A stretch of DNA of 64,000 bases, taken from the NCBI GenBank assembly GCA_003049465.1, contig PYSS01000076.1, positions 124,001 through 188,000 of the forward strand. Direction: 5' to 3'. The notes beneath the pieces are model-generated. The model was not told the DNA's origin and ran no database searches. It worked only from the letters and a program-made list of their open reading frames with translations. The stretch comes from Magnaporthiopsis rhizophila. Taxonomy: Eukaryota > Ascomycota > Sordariomycetes > Magnaporthales > Magnaporthaceae. A program made the translations under genes and the position numbers. Of the stretch, positions 48,860 through 60,339 are shown one piece after another. Numbering within the stretch: position 1 is the stretch's first letter; the number at the start of each line of letters is the position of its first letter.

Positions 48860-49830
48860 AGCGCACCTTTTTGGCAAAAAATAGCCGTTTATCGGTTTTT
48901 TTGCGGATAATCTTTTTTAATATATCCTTTTTTTTTATATTTAAAATATTTCCCATCCTTGGAATTTTTGAACCTAATGTGTTTCTGTTTTTTATATTAA
49001 TATATAGTTTTTGCGCTAAAATTTATAAATCCAAAGTGTATATTATAAACCGTAAATTATTATTATCTCGCCTTTTTTTGGTTAATTTTATTATTTTGTA
49101 TTACTGGTTTGGTTTGTTAAACTTTTTTCTCAAAGCAATATTCGTATAGTTTATTACTGATACGGACGGTTATAATAACATAATCAACAAAATTTTCAAA
49201 TTGTTTTTATTTGAACAGTTCATTTTTTACATTATCCCTTAACCTTTGGTAAAATTGGGTTATTTTGGTATTTTCCGTCTAGTTAAGTTTGTTAATTAAT
49301 TGTTAAAATTTGGAAATATAAATTAATGCGGGGCTTTTTTGCCGAAGCTAAAACAACTCCCTTTTAGCTACCTATTTTTTGTCGATTTGTTCGAAAACCT
49401 TGGTAATTTTTTTATCAAACTTTTCGAAATCGGCAAATATTAATTTGGTTTTTTTTTTGGATTTATCGTGCCCCTTTAGGTAATTGGACCAGATAGGCTC
49501 GAATTAATCCTTAATTTTGCCATTCAGGCATATAATTGTATAGGCAATTTTTTGTTTTTCCCGCTGGAAATGGTTTTGATAAAATAGAAAATATCCCTTA
49601 TATTCGGTTAGGAATATTTTGATTTTGCCTTTTTTCCTGTTATATTTGTTAAATAAGGGGAATTTGTAAAATTTAACAGCAATATAAAGCTTGGCCTAAG
49701 CTTTTTTAAATTTTTCGATTTTTATAATAAATATTTGCATAGCCGCCGAAAGGTTATTATACATTTTGCCAGCAATAATAATACCCTCGGGTTTTTTGCT
49801 TGCAATTAATATAATTGTTACTGCTCGTTA
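48860..49830 (-). pseudogene. gag of chromovirus C, broken
   Basis: Minus-strand sequence parallels gag of B and D between the 5' LTR and the zinc-knuckle region (48920-48960, with FKYGKKKGYIKK-like reading). It has many stops. Confidence 0.62.
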
Positions 49831-49863
49831 CCTTCGGTAGGTACTGAACAGGATTAATTAAAA

Positions 49864-50344
49864 TATTGCAAACGGTTTTTTGCTTTTAAGGTAAGGTATA
49901 TTAGGAAAAATACTAAACAATATGATTTTCACAAAATTATTTGTGCTAGAAACTGGGATAATAATAAAGGTTTCGATTGTTTGCCCAAAGGAATGCTTTG
50001 GAGCTAATTTAAATTAATTAATACCAAAATCTCAGTTAAAAATTATTTAACATAGTGGGAAACTTTTGCTTTATATACCCGTAATTTTTCTGTGCCAGAT
50101 TTGTGCTATATTTGTTATGGATAATATGTGGTGATCGCACCGATCGCATATATTAACCTAGTATTAGCTGTAATATATCTATTCCCGATATATTACGCTT
50201 ATCGCCGACCCTGGCGGTTATGTGACCTCTTTTATCAGCATGGCTTTGGTTATTTGGCCCCTGGCCTTCATGACTGCGGGGTAGAGGCGTCCCGCTGGGG
50301 GTTAGCCCCAGCCCTTCTGTCCCCTGCCAGCTGTGGTTGTAACA
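49864..50344 (-). repeat. 5' LTR of chromovirus C
   Basis: 481 bases. Its outer end is GC-richer than the inner end; the inner terminus reads TATTGCAAACGG against TGTTACAAACGG at the other LTR. Confidence 0.92.
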
Positions 50345-51429
50345 GGAGGGGTCTTTCTTAAGTACGGCCTAACGCGCTTTATATTTATCCGCCTGGGCCA
50401 TACTGGGGCCTGTCGCACAGCGGATTGTATGTATTGCTTGTTCTGATCTTTTTTAGGGGAGGCAAAATGCCGGCTGCATTTGCATCCCCTCAACGCACAA
50501 ATGCAATCTGACCAATAACGGTGGTTTCCTGGTGATTGGGCCAATTATAGCGTTTCCGCCCTTATGTGACAGGGCCCTGTAACGACTCCCCCCACCCCAG
50601 GCTGTCACCNNNNNNNNNNNNNNNNNNNNNNNNNCCCCCCACCTAGTCAAAAAGGAGCAAGAAGCGGGGGAGATCGAAGATATTATGGATATACAGCGGG
50701 TGGAGAGCCAAAAATCTTGTTATTAAGTGGAAATGCTAGCGGAGCGCAATAATTTTTGATCGGGTTTGGGATTGGTTATGGCAGGCTATTTAAATATGCA
50801 ATAAATGTTCTTTTTATGCATTTTTGTTTTGCAATACCCGTTTGTCGAGACCGGTACCGTTAGCATTGCAACCCGAAAAGCTTCCAATATTTATCCCCGA
50901 TGCAGGGCAGTTTTTCCGAGGCATTTCCACTCCCAGGAATCGCAAGTAGTTTACCCGAGTAACGATACCAGGAAATTAAAAAAGGTTTGCAAAAGAAGAG
51001 AGAGAAGCAGATGCAGAAGAAGGCAGTACAGACGGAGACCGTTGGGAGAGACAATTATTGATAGGCACCCAGGGAGGTTACAGCCGCCTATGGCGACCCC
51101 CCGGACTGAAAGAAAGGGCAGAGACCATATTGCTGATAACAGCAAGACAGAACCCAGCAAGGTAATATGGGATATATAAAAACATCAGAAAGCTGATTGT
51201 GCTAGAAATTGGCACCGACCATGCGGAGTGACCTTTCGGAGCCCAAGCGTTATGCTCGTAGGGCACCCTGGCTTTAGCCTCACCGCTCCTTTTGATATTA
51301 TACAAGCTTATAAGCTTAAATTACGGAGAAGTACTTTGACCAGAAAGTATATCGTAATTTTAAACCGGAACGAGCATATGCGGGAACAAAAAAGACAATT
51401 GCGAAACAGTGATAAGCATTTTCTGGCTT
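50345..51429. other. Host-type sequence with assembly gap, no gene recognised
   Basis: Moderate-GC DNA right of chromovirus C. It contains a 124-codon plus-strand frame (50805-51179) rich in Arg with no recognised domain. The gap at 50610-50634 prevents following any gene across it. Confidence 0.4.
50610..50634. other. Assembly gap (25 N)
   Basis: 25 undetermined bases, flanked by CCCCCC-rich sequence on both sides. The size is probably nominal. Confidence 0.98.
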
Positions 51430-51845
51430 TTTCGAGGTTTGCCATTGCCTAAGTCCGCGAGTACCTGTTGCTAAGACTATCTCCGAGGTTGTTCAGCCAT
51501 TTAGCCCTATTTGGATGATCTGATAGGGTAGCATGGACGGTTTTTCGGCCTATTTGAATAGCTTTCTCGAGGCCTGCTATTGCCCCAGTCCGAAAGTACT
51601 GTTGCCGAAACGAACTCCGGGGTTATGCAGCAATGCAGCCCGATTCGGATAATTTGGCAGTGTAGCGTCGACGGCTGAGCGGCTTATTTGGATGGTTTTC
51701 TCGAAGCCTGCTATTGTCCCAGTTTGAAAATATTTATCGTTTAAACGAATTCCGAGGTTGTTTAACCGTCCAGCCCGGCCTGGATGATTTGGTGGGGTGG
51801 TATCGATAGCGTTTTGGCCCATTCGGATGGTTTTCTCGAGATTGA
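51430..51845 (-). pseudogene. TPR-repeat protein fragment (NLR/CHAT-type TPR), frameshifted
   Basis: The minus strand encodes consecutive 45-residue units of the fungal TPR type: LEKTIRMGQNAIDTTPPNHP, GRAGRLNNLGIRLNDKYFQT, then FEKTIQISRSAVDATLPNYP, NRAALLHNPGVRFGN, and, after a frame change, LEKAIQIGRKTVHATLSDHP, NRAKWLNNLGDSLSNRYSRT. Unit starts are 135, 133 and 135 bases apart, so one unit lost two bases near 51590. Such arrays form the C-terminal sensor of many fungal NLR-like proteins. I cannot follow the rest of the gene. Confidence 0.7.
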
Positions 51846-52365
51846 CTATTAAACGGCGCCAGGTTCATACGCCCTAGAGCATTTGCCATTAATTCCCACG
51901 GGCGGTACTCGGCTAGGCCGAAGGTATGTAAGCGTTTTCGCAGAATACGTTTTTCGGAATGGAGGCTTGCTTTTCTAGTATGGCGATTCACTGATACAGG
52001 ATTCGGTGATTAAAGGTACCAGCGCATATTTAACGATGACAATATAATATATGGACGAACGCCGTACGCTACCAAGCGACGGGCTTCTTTAATTTCACTA
52101 CGAAAATATGGGGCTATTAATGCGCTGATTGCAGGCTTCCTCCTAGCCTGGTGCGATTAAGGGTTGTACCAGCCTACCTGTACCTGCGCCCGCTCCTCCA
52201 GAATAAAAGCCTTGCTGAGCAGGGCTTTGCGCCAAACGCAGCGTACTCTGCAGTTGCACATTACCCTTTACAGGCGATCAGAGTTGTAATGGGACGGTTC
52301 GCGCGACGAACAGAGTACAAATGCTAAAGATTGCATCGATAAATGGAAGGAAAGAGAAGGAAATA
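51846..52365. other. Host-type sequence between TPR fragment and caspase-like gene
   Basis: About 520 bases of moderate GC with no recognised domain. Frames on the minus strand near 51860-51990 could belong to the TPR gene upstream. Confidence 0.35.
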
Positions 52366-53050
52366 TTAATTAAGTAAGCGTGACATCCAGTAGACCCCAT
52401 CTCCATCTTGCTTTGTTGTTAGTATTACCTTATCCTTGACCCACCAGTTACACTGGGATTCCAAATCCGCACCTCTCCCTGCCCCCCTGCGTTTACAGGC
52501 CAGCTGGTCGGCATTCCAGATCTCAGGCAGTTCCAGGCTCTTCCACAAAAGCTGCCTGCCTCTCGTAACTACCGTACAAATTATATCTTGCTGCTCCCTA
52601 TAACTGTCAAAAATATTAGGTATTATAATACTAAAATTAAACAAATCTTTGCAGCCCGGATCTACCGATTATAAAAAATCCTGCAACAGGCAAAATTGCT
52701 TTATACCAAATCCAGAACTGAGGACCAAAACCGTAAAATGGAGCTAAAATTGTGTTATATTTTTAAATATAAAATTTATCCCCTGGCCTTTCGAACGGGT
52801 GCCCCGGTTTTTTTTCGGTTCAAGGATCAGTTTAAACGGCGCAAATTGCGAAAATATACTGCTATTAAGGCTAAAAATTTGCCTAAACCGGGCTAGATAA
52901 GCCAAGGCCGCTGCAGATTTTGTGGCCTGCTGAGCGATATTACCTGTAAAGTCCAACCCACGCAGTGGACTTTTATATCCGGCCAAAATTGGAGATCCAA
53001 CAAAATCGATACCGCTATCGCCACATTTTATTAACCTGAACACGGCCAAA
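52366..53050 (-). pseudogene. Caspase-like gene, distal part (after transposon split)
   Basis: Directly left of chromovirus D the minus strand reads AVFRLIKCGDSGIDFVGSPI, LAGYKSPLRGLDFTGNIAQQ and KSAAALAYLARFRQIF, in phase with the GPNL end of the proximal part once one copy of the 5-base target is removed. After a more damaged stretch, an open frame of 92 codons ends at 52366 (SYREQQDIICTVVTRGRQLL, WNADQLACKRRGAGRGADLE, then MSRLLN and stop), with moderate GC. I believe these belong to one gene; the last segment may instead be separate. Confidence 0.5.
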
Positions 53051-53515
53051 TGTTACGACCACCACTGGCAGGGGGCAGAAGGGCTGGGGCGAACCCGCGG
53101 CAGGGCGCCTTTACCCCGCAGTTATAAAGGCCAAGGGCCAAATAACTAAAGCCAGGCTAAAAAAGGAAGGGTTACGTAACTAGGCACTTACCTAAGCAAG
53201 GGTAATATATCCGTTATAAATATAGCAAATATAGCACTGTGATATGTTTGTTATAAATATAATAAATATAACATAGGTCTGGCACAGGAGGATTGCGAAT
53301 ATAAAAGGCCAAAATTTCCTATTATATTAAATAATTCTTAACTAAAGCTTTGGTATTAATTAACCTAAATTTGCTCCAAGGCATTTTTTTGGGCAAATAA
53401 TCGAAACTTTTGTTACCAAAACCCAGTTTCCAGCATAAAGCAACCTTATAGACATATACTGCTTAGCACCTCCCCTAATGCATTTTATTTTAAAAGCAAA
53501 AAATTATTTGTAACA
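53051..53515 (+). repeat. 5' LTR of chromovirus D
   Basis: 465 bases, TGTTACGACCACC...TTTGTAACA. Carries ATAGCAAATATAGCAC-type internal repeats where chromovirus B has GGATCTG repeats. Confidence 0.92.
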
Positions 53516-53569
53516 TTTTAACTGATCCTATTCAGTATTTACCAGGGGTAATAAGCAATAATAATTATA

Positions 53570-54480
53570 TCAACCGCAGCCAAAAAATCCGAAAATATTA
53601 TTATTACCGGCAAAACTTATACCAATACTAGAACCGTTATACAAGCCTTTATTGCGGAAATCGAAAAATTTAAAGGGGCCCAAACCCAGCCGCAAATTAT
53701 CGGTAAATTTTATAAATTTCCATCGCCCAACAAATACAATAAAAAGAATAGCAAATTTAAAACCTTTCTAATTAAATATAAGGGGTACTTTTTGTTTTAC
53801 CGAGACCATTTCCAGCAAAAAGAACAGAAAATTGCCTATACAGCCATATACCTGGATAGCAAGGTTAAAAACTGGTTCGAATCCATCTGGTCCAATTATT
53901 TAAAGGGGCACAACAATTCCAAAAAAAAAACCAAGCTAATATTTGCCAATTTCGAAAAGTTTGGAGAAAAAATTACCAAAATTTTCGGGCAGGTTAACAA
54001 AAAACAGATGGCCAAAAGGAAATTATTTCAGCTCCGATAAAAAGGCCCTGCATTTATTTACATTTTTGAGTTCCAGCAACTAATTAATAAATTTAACTGA
54101 ACAAAAAATATCAAAATAATTCAATTTTATCAAAAATTAAAGGATAATATAAAAAACGAACTATTTAAACAAAAATATTCTAAAAATTTTGTCGATTATA
54201 TTATTATAACCGTTTATATTAGCAACAGATTATACAAATATTGCCTCGAGAAAAAAATCCACCAAATTAAACCAGTAGCGCAAAATAATAAAGCCAACCA
54301 GAAAAAGGCATAATAATAATAATCCACGGTTTATAATATATATTCGGAACCTATAAATTTTAATATTAGAGTTATATACCAGCAAAAAAAGCAAAAATAC
54401 GTCCGGTTCAAAAACCCAAAGGATAAAAAATGTTTCAAATATGGGAAAAAAAAATATATTAAAAAAATTATCCGCAAAAG
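53570..54480 (+). pseudogene. gag of chromovirus D, broken late
   Basis: One plus frame is nearly open from 53575 to 54040: KSENIIITGKTYTNTRTVIQ, KYNKKNSKFKTFLIKYKGYF, YRDHFQQKEQKIAYTAIYLD, NWFESIWSNYLKGHN. It continues past a stop to FQQLINKFN and FYQKLKDNIKNELF, and a zinc-knuckle remnant CFKYGKKKYIKKI (only the first Cys left). This is the least damaged gag in the window. Confidence 0.75.
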
Positions 54481-56589
54481 AACCGATAAACGGCTATCTT
54501 TTATTAGGAAAATATGCCGGTCGGCCAGAAACCCGTAATTATAAGGCAAAAAAAAATACCTTACTAAGCTTTAAACAAAGGCCCGTGCTCTGGAGCATTA
54601 TTCAGTTAAATTTATTATTTTGATAAAGGATGTATAATTTATTACTTTGATAAAAATATTACAAAATATAACCCCAAATAATGGTTTGCTATAATGCAAT
54701 GGTCCGAAAGGCTCCGGATTAATAACAAAAAGGAAATCGGCGTTATTACCAACCTTACAATATCCGAAAAAAAAAATAATGCAGCAGTTCAAATTTTAAA
54801 GGAATTTAAAAAAACCAGGTGCTACAGCAATTATATACCAACAGCAGAAAAATTTGCTACACAAAACAGGAAGCTTAAAAAATTAGCCTAATATAAGGAT
54901 ATGTCAAACACCTCGGTTTATAAACCGGAAAAAAATTCGGACACAAATGCAAAAATAAAACAGCTTTTGGGCCAAATATATTAGTGCCAAGCCCAAAAAA
55001 AGAAACTGGACCTGACAGGGTTTTGGGGAGCCACGGAGGCAGATTGTAGCAACAAAAAACCCAGTAAAGAATAATATATTATCAATTTCAAAAAATTTCA
55101 ACAAAAAATCGATCAAAAAATAATCGGTGAAAAAAAATAACTACCCATAAACCGGAAAAAAATATAAAAAATGTATACCTTATTTCGATTCCTGAAAAAA
55201 AATAACTGGTTCTGGGACCAGCCTAATCCAATCAAAAAACTAATGCGCAAAAAACCAGCATATAATAATAATAAAGAACTATTAAACTGGTTCAGGGATA
55301 ACTAATCGATAAAATATTTTGGTCACGCATATAACGAGATACCCGTGCTAAAAGCACAATACTAGCAATTGCACAACCAGGACCATAAGGATATAGATTT
55401 TATAAAAACTTATTATAACGAACTGTTTTAGGCAAAATGCTTATATAACAATTATTAATAACATATAGCAAAAAAACTGAAAAACAATTTTTTTCCGAAA
55501 AAAAAGGGTAACAAGCCAGTCAAACGCCCACAAAAAAAATGCCAATTTTCGAAATGGAAAATTAGCAGTATGGATTATGCCATACGCACCGCAATTTTTA
55601 CACCATCACCAACATACCTTATAATATGCCTAGCAGGGATTTTTACCTACCAAATATATAGAAAACCGAAATGCAAGGTTCATATGAAGGAAAAAGCACA
55701 AGCCTGGACGAACGGTTGGACCCGTTCGGGAATTAACAGGGGCCAAAAAAGGGCACCCCAGGCAAAAAATTAAAAAATTTACCCGAAAAAAGGGCACAAA
55801 TAGAGCAATATTTAATAAAAACCCTAACAACAATAATTATCGACCAATACAAATATATCAAAACCACGGTATATTAAAAAAAACAAAAAATAAAAATCAT
55901 AATCGATTACAAAGCTTAAGGAAATTATTTTTTATTAAAAGCAGTATAAAGGTATAGCATTTTTATATATTAAAAAAAACCATATAATTTTATAATAATA
56001 AAATAGAAGCCAGTTATATTTAATAAAAGAAAAATTAATACTGAAACTAATCATTTCAAATTTCAATTTTTGGGAAAAATTTGCAAAATAACCCTGAACA
56101 TTATAAATACAAAAAAGGAAAATTTGATTTTAAACCTTTTATAACTCAGGAAATATAACCCTTTAATAAATTAGGTTACGGAACAAATCCAATAAAGGGA
56201 TTTATTATCGATTAACAAAAAAGCCCAATAATTACAGGCCCCAGGTGATAAAAAATAAATGCCAGAAAGGATAACCGTAATAGTAACAAAATTTAGCAAT
56301 CGATCCTGGCAAATTACACTAACTAACGCACCAATAAGTACAAATGCAAATAAATTTAACAAATAAAAAATTATTAAAAAAGGATTTGGGAACGTTTTTA
56401 AAAAATATTATAAGTACTGGAAATTGTTCCAGAAAGATTTGGAAACGGTGTTACCGAAATATAAACCGTTTGATCACAAAATTAAGCTTAAACCAAAAAC
56501 ACAGCTTAAATACCAAAAATTGTACCAATTAAACCCTCGATAAAAAAAACTGTTACAGGTGCAGCTCAAGGAAGAATTTAAGGAAAAAA

Positions 56590-57310
56590 TTTCTCAAACT
56601 TTCCAATTTTTTTGTGGGATATAAAATTTTGTTTATTTCTAAAAAAAATGGAAAGGAACGGATATATATCGATTATCATCTATTAAATTAGAAAATAATA
56701 AAGGATCGGTATTTTTTATCCCTAATTAACAAGCTAAAAGATAAACTCGGAAAAAGCCGGTGGTTTACAGCCCTAAACTTATGCAAAACTTACAGCCTGC
56801 TAAGGATTAAGGAAAAAAATAAATGGAAAATTACCCCTCGAACCAAGCTTGAAATTTTTAAATTATTAATAATAATTTTCGAACTTATTAATGCACCAGC
56901 CATATTTTAACAAATAATTAACCATATATTACAGAAATACCTTAATATTTTCGCTTTTATATACCTAAATAATATTTTGATCTTTTCGAATATACTGGAA
57001 AAATATAAGCAATATATGCATAAAGTGCTGCAAAAATTACAAAATGCAAAATTTCTGGTTAACCCGGATAAATATATATGGTATTTTATAAAAATAATTT
57101 TTTTTGGGTTTATTATTAAGGAAGGAAAAATCCGGATAAAACCCAAAAAAGTACAGGCAATAAAAAATTGGCCCATATTTATTATAATTAAAAAAGTACA
57201 AAGCTTTTTGGGGTTTTTGAACTTTTATCAAAAATTTATCCGAAATTTTAACAAAAAAACTATATTATTTACGGATTTTACCAAAAATAATATCCAATTT
57301 TATTAAGGGA
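56590..57310 (+). pseudogene. Reverse transcriptase of chromovirus D, broken
   Basis: Reads FISKKNGKERIYIDYHLLN, RWFTALNLCKTYSLLRIKEK, then YLNNILIFSNILEKYKQYMH and FLVNPDKYIWYF. The catalytic YxDD is YLNN. The stretch 56977-57306 is open for 109 codons. Confidence 0.82.
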
Positions 57311-57690
57311 TATAACAATAAGCAACTTTCAATTCGCTGAAAAAAATTATTATCCAAATACCGGTACTGGCAATGCCAGACCCAAATAAACCTTTTAAAA
57401 TTGAAATTGATTTGTTGGATTTCGCTATTAAAGGTCAATTAAGCCAGTGAAACAACCAAAAAAAACTGCACTTATGCGCCTTTTTTTACAAAAATTAAAC
57501 AAACCTAAGCTAAATTATCAGATTTATAACAAAAAAATTTTTGCTATTATCAGGGTTTTGGAAAAATGGAAAATATATTTATACAAAACAAATTACCAAA
57601 TTATAGTTTATATCGATTATAAAAACCTATTACAATTTATCACCAGTCAAATACTGAACAAAAAATAAATTTGGTGGAATTAATTTTTTC
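57310..57690 (+). pseudogene. RNase H region of chromovirus D, broken
   Basis: Includes KLNKPKLNYQIYNKKIFAII, then VLEKWKIYLYKTNYQIIVYI and DYKNLLQFI (open at 57447-57668), matching the second half of Ty3 RNase H. The Asp before YKNL is kept. Confidence 0.7.
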
Positions 57691-57769
57691 AAAATTATAA
57701 TTTTTGAATTAAGGTCAAAAAAGGGTCAAAAAAAAGCCAAACAAATGCTTTAAATTATCGATCAAATTA

Positions 57770-58650
57770 TCAGGTGGGTATATTACCAAAAATATATGCA
57801 ATTTTGGCCAAAAAACCAAACAGATCCTTAATCCCAGCATAATAAGCATTGGGCAAAACAGCCCAACAGGAAAATTGGACCCCAGAAAAAATCTAACAAA
57901 TTTATAGCCAAATAGCCAATAAATATCAGGGGATTGCAAAAACCTAAAAACAATTTTAATAATATTACGGGTTTATAAAAACCTGCACTAAAATACAGAA
58001 AATAATTAAAAATTATAAAAATTGTGCAAAAAATAAAACCAACAGGTATAAACCTTACGAATTATTACAACCTTTGCCAATATTTAGCAAAATATAGCAA
58101 AAAATTATAATAAATTTTGTTACAGAACTGCCAAAATCAAAAAAACCCTTTATAAATATCCAATATAACAGTATTATAATAATAATTAACCAATTTACCA
58201 AATATATTATATATTTACCGTTTAAAAAAAAATACAAAAATTTTAAAATTAACTTATATTTTTATCCGAAACATAATTGCAAAATACAAAATACCAAATT
58301 GTATAATTATAAACCGAAACAAGCTGTTTAATAATAAATTTTAAAAATAATTTATAACCAATTTAGGCGCAAAATATGCCTTTTTTACAGTTTATTATCC
58401 TTAAACGGATGGATAAACAAAACAAACAAACCAAACCATAAAATAATATTTATATTATTTTGTTAATTATAAATAAAATAACTGGGTATAATTATTTTCT
58501 ATAGCTTAATTTGCATATAACAGTTCAATATACAAAAATACAAACATTATGCCGTTTTATACAAATTATAAATATATACCCACAGTATATAAAAAACCCA
58601 AAACAAAACCATATACCTTAATAACGGAAATATAAATAAAAAAATTTACC
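57770..58650 (+). pseudogene. Integrase of chromovirus D, broken
   Basis: Parallels the integrase of B. Core readings KKPFINIQYNSIIIIINQF and YKIPNCIIINRNKLFNNKF show catalytic Asp to Asn changes and many stops. Confidence 0.68.
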
Positions 58651-58979
58651 AAACTGCACAAAAACTTTCAGGCAAAACTAAAAAAAATTGCAATAATATA
58701 TATTTATATAGGCTAACAAAAAAAGGATCAAAAAACCAACCTTTAAAAAGAAAAATAACATTTATCTTTTTCGATATAATATTAAAATAAAACAATTAAG
58801 CAATAAATTAAACCATAAAAAATTGGAACTGTTCAAAATCCTAAAAAAAATTTCCGATATTAATTATAAATTTTAATTACCGCTAACCATATATAATTAT
58901 CCAATTTTTTATATCAATTTGCTCGAACCAGTATTACTAGGGTTTAAAAGTAACAAATTAATAAAAATTAACCTAAAAT

Positions 58980-59150
58980 AAAAATACAAAATTGAAAAAT
59001 TTTTAAACAAAAATACCATTAACAAAATTAAGCATTATTTAATTAAATAGGCAGGGTACAAAATCGAAAAAAGCATTTAAAAATAAAAAACAAACCTAAA
59101 GGGTGCGCCAAAAACTTTTAAAAAATATTAGCAAAAGGCCCTTAATAAAA
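58980..59150 (+). pseudogene. Chromodomain remnant, chromovirus D
   Basis: Reads YKIEKFLNKNTINKIKHYLI, K-stop-AGYK, IEKSI-stop, the same block as in B with the same two Trp-to-stop changes. Confidence 0.65.
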
Positions 59151-59259
59151 AATTAATACCAGTACCAAAATTCGGATTTCGGCTCGGAATACCAGTATTA
59201 AAATAATTTACCTGGTTAAAATAAGGCCAATAAATCAAAATTAGGATCAACCTTATAAT

Positions 59260-59620
59260 CGGTCTAATTCGGAGATAACGGAGAAAAATTGGGGACCAGC
59301 AAGTTTGGGGGCGCAACAGGGGCCTGTATAGCCGTTTTTTCGGCCTCCTCCCGCTCCACCCGCTCCAGTTCTTTAATATTACTAATCCTGCGGCGGATTG
59401 CACGGGTCAGTTTTTTATGCCATTATTTTTTCTGCTTACGAAAACATTCGATTTTTGCATTCACCGACCAACGCTTTTCTTTTGCGGCCTTCAGCTTTTC
59501 CTCCACCCAAACATGCTGGGTGCTATAAAAAAGAAGATATTTAGGCGATAGGCCCAGAACGTTATATTAAAAGTAACTAAGACGGACGCACCGCTTGCAA
59601 TACAACCGGTTACGGGAAAA
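59260..59620 (-). pseudogene. Antisense coiled-coil ORF remnant in chromovirus D (best preserved)
   Basis: The minus strand reads RNRLYCKRCVRL, then QHVWVEEKLKAAKEKRWSVN, AKIECFRKQKK, stop, WHKKLTRAIRRRISNIKELE, RVEREEAEKTAIQAPVAPPN and LLVPNFSPL. It has a C-x-x-C pair, a long charged helix and a conserved LLVPxF block, and it is the GC-richest part of this element's interior. It lies antisense to the end of pol. Function unknown. Confidence 0.5.
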
Positions 59621-59874
59621 TGCATCACACTAAAAAAAGCTGTCAGCTTTATAATTGGAACAAAAAGGTATAATAATAGGAAATAAAATAATAAAAGCAA
59701 AAAAATTATCCCAACAAACGGTTAAGAACACCGGTTTATGCTTTTGTACCCAACCAAATATTTTGTCAAAAAAAGGGGGATAAAAAACAGTAAAGAAAAA
59801 AAGAACTTATTATTAACAAAAGGACAGGGCTGCAAAAATGGCTAAAAAAAATTTGGCCTAAAAAAAAAACCTAA

Positions 59875-60339
59875 TGTTATAATTACCACTGGCAAAAAGC
59901 AAAAGGGCTGGGGCGAACCTCCGGTAGGGCACTTTTATCCCGCAATTATAAAGGCCAGGGGCCAAATAATTAAGGCCAGGCTAAAAAAGGAAGGGTTACA
60001 TAACTAGGCATTTACCTAAGCAAGGGTAATATATCCGTTATAAACATAACGAATATAGTACCGTGATATATTTGCTATAAACATAACAAATATAGCACAG
60101 GTCTGGCACAGAAAAATTGCAAGCATAAAAGGCCAAAATTTCCTACTGTGTTAAATAATTCTTAATTAAGGCCTTGGTATCAGTCAACCTAAATTTGCTC
60201 CAAAGTATCTCCTTGGGCAAACAATCGAAACCTTTATTACCAAAACCCAGTTTCCAGCACAAGGCAACCTTGTGGATATATACTGCTCAGCACCTCCCCT
60301 AGCGCACCCTACCTTAGAAGCAGAGAACCGTTTGTAACA
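59875..60339 (+). repeat. 3' LTR of chromovirus D
   Basis: 465 bases, TGTTATAATTACC...TTTGTAACA. Confidence 0.92.

Larger units (their letters stand above)
43132..50344 (-). mobile_element. Full-length Ty3/gypsy chromovirus C, RIP-inactivated
   Basis: 7,213 bases in minus orientation with 481-base LTRs at 43132-43612 and 49864-50344 and a perfect GGAGG duplication. From high to low coordinates the order is gag, reverse transcriptase, RNase H, integrase, chromodomain. All coding frames carry stops. Confidence 0.9.
43127..50349. repeat. Target-site duplication GGAGG around chromovirus C
   Basis: GGAGG at 43127-43131 and 50345-50349 flank the two LTR ends exactly. Confidence 0.93.
53051..60339 (+). 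mobile_element. Full-length Ty3/gypsy chromovirus D, inserted in caspase-like gene
   Basis: 7,289 bases with 465-base LTRs at 53051-53515 and 59875-60339. Flanks are CCAAA (53046-53050) and TCAAG (60340-60344), which fit a CCAAG duplication with one RIP-type change on each side. Order is gag, reverse transcriptase, RNase H, integrase, chromodomain. All are broken. Confidence 0.88.
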
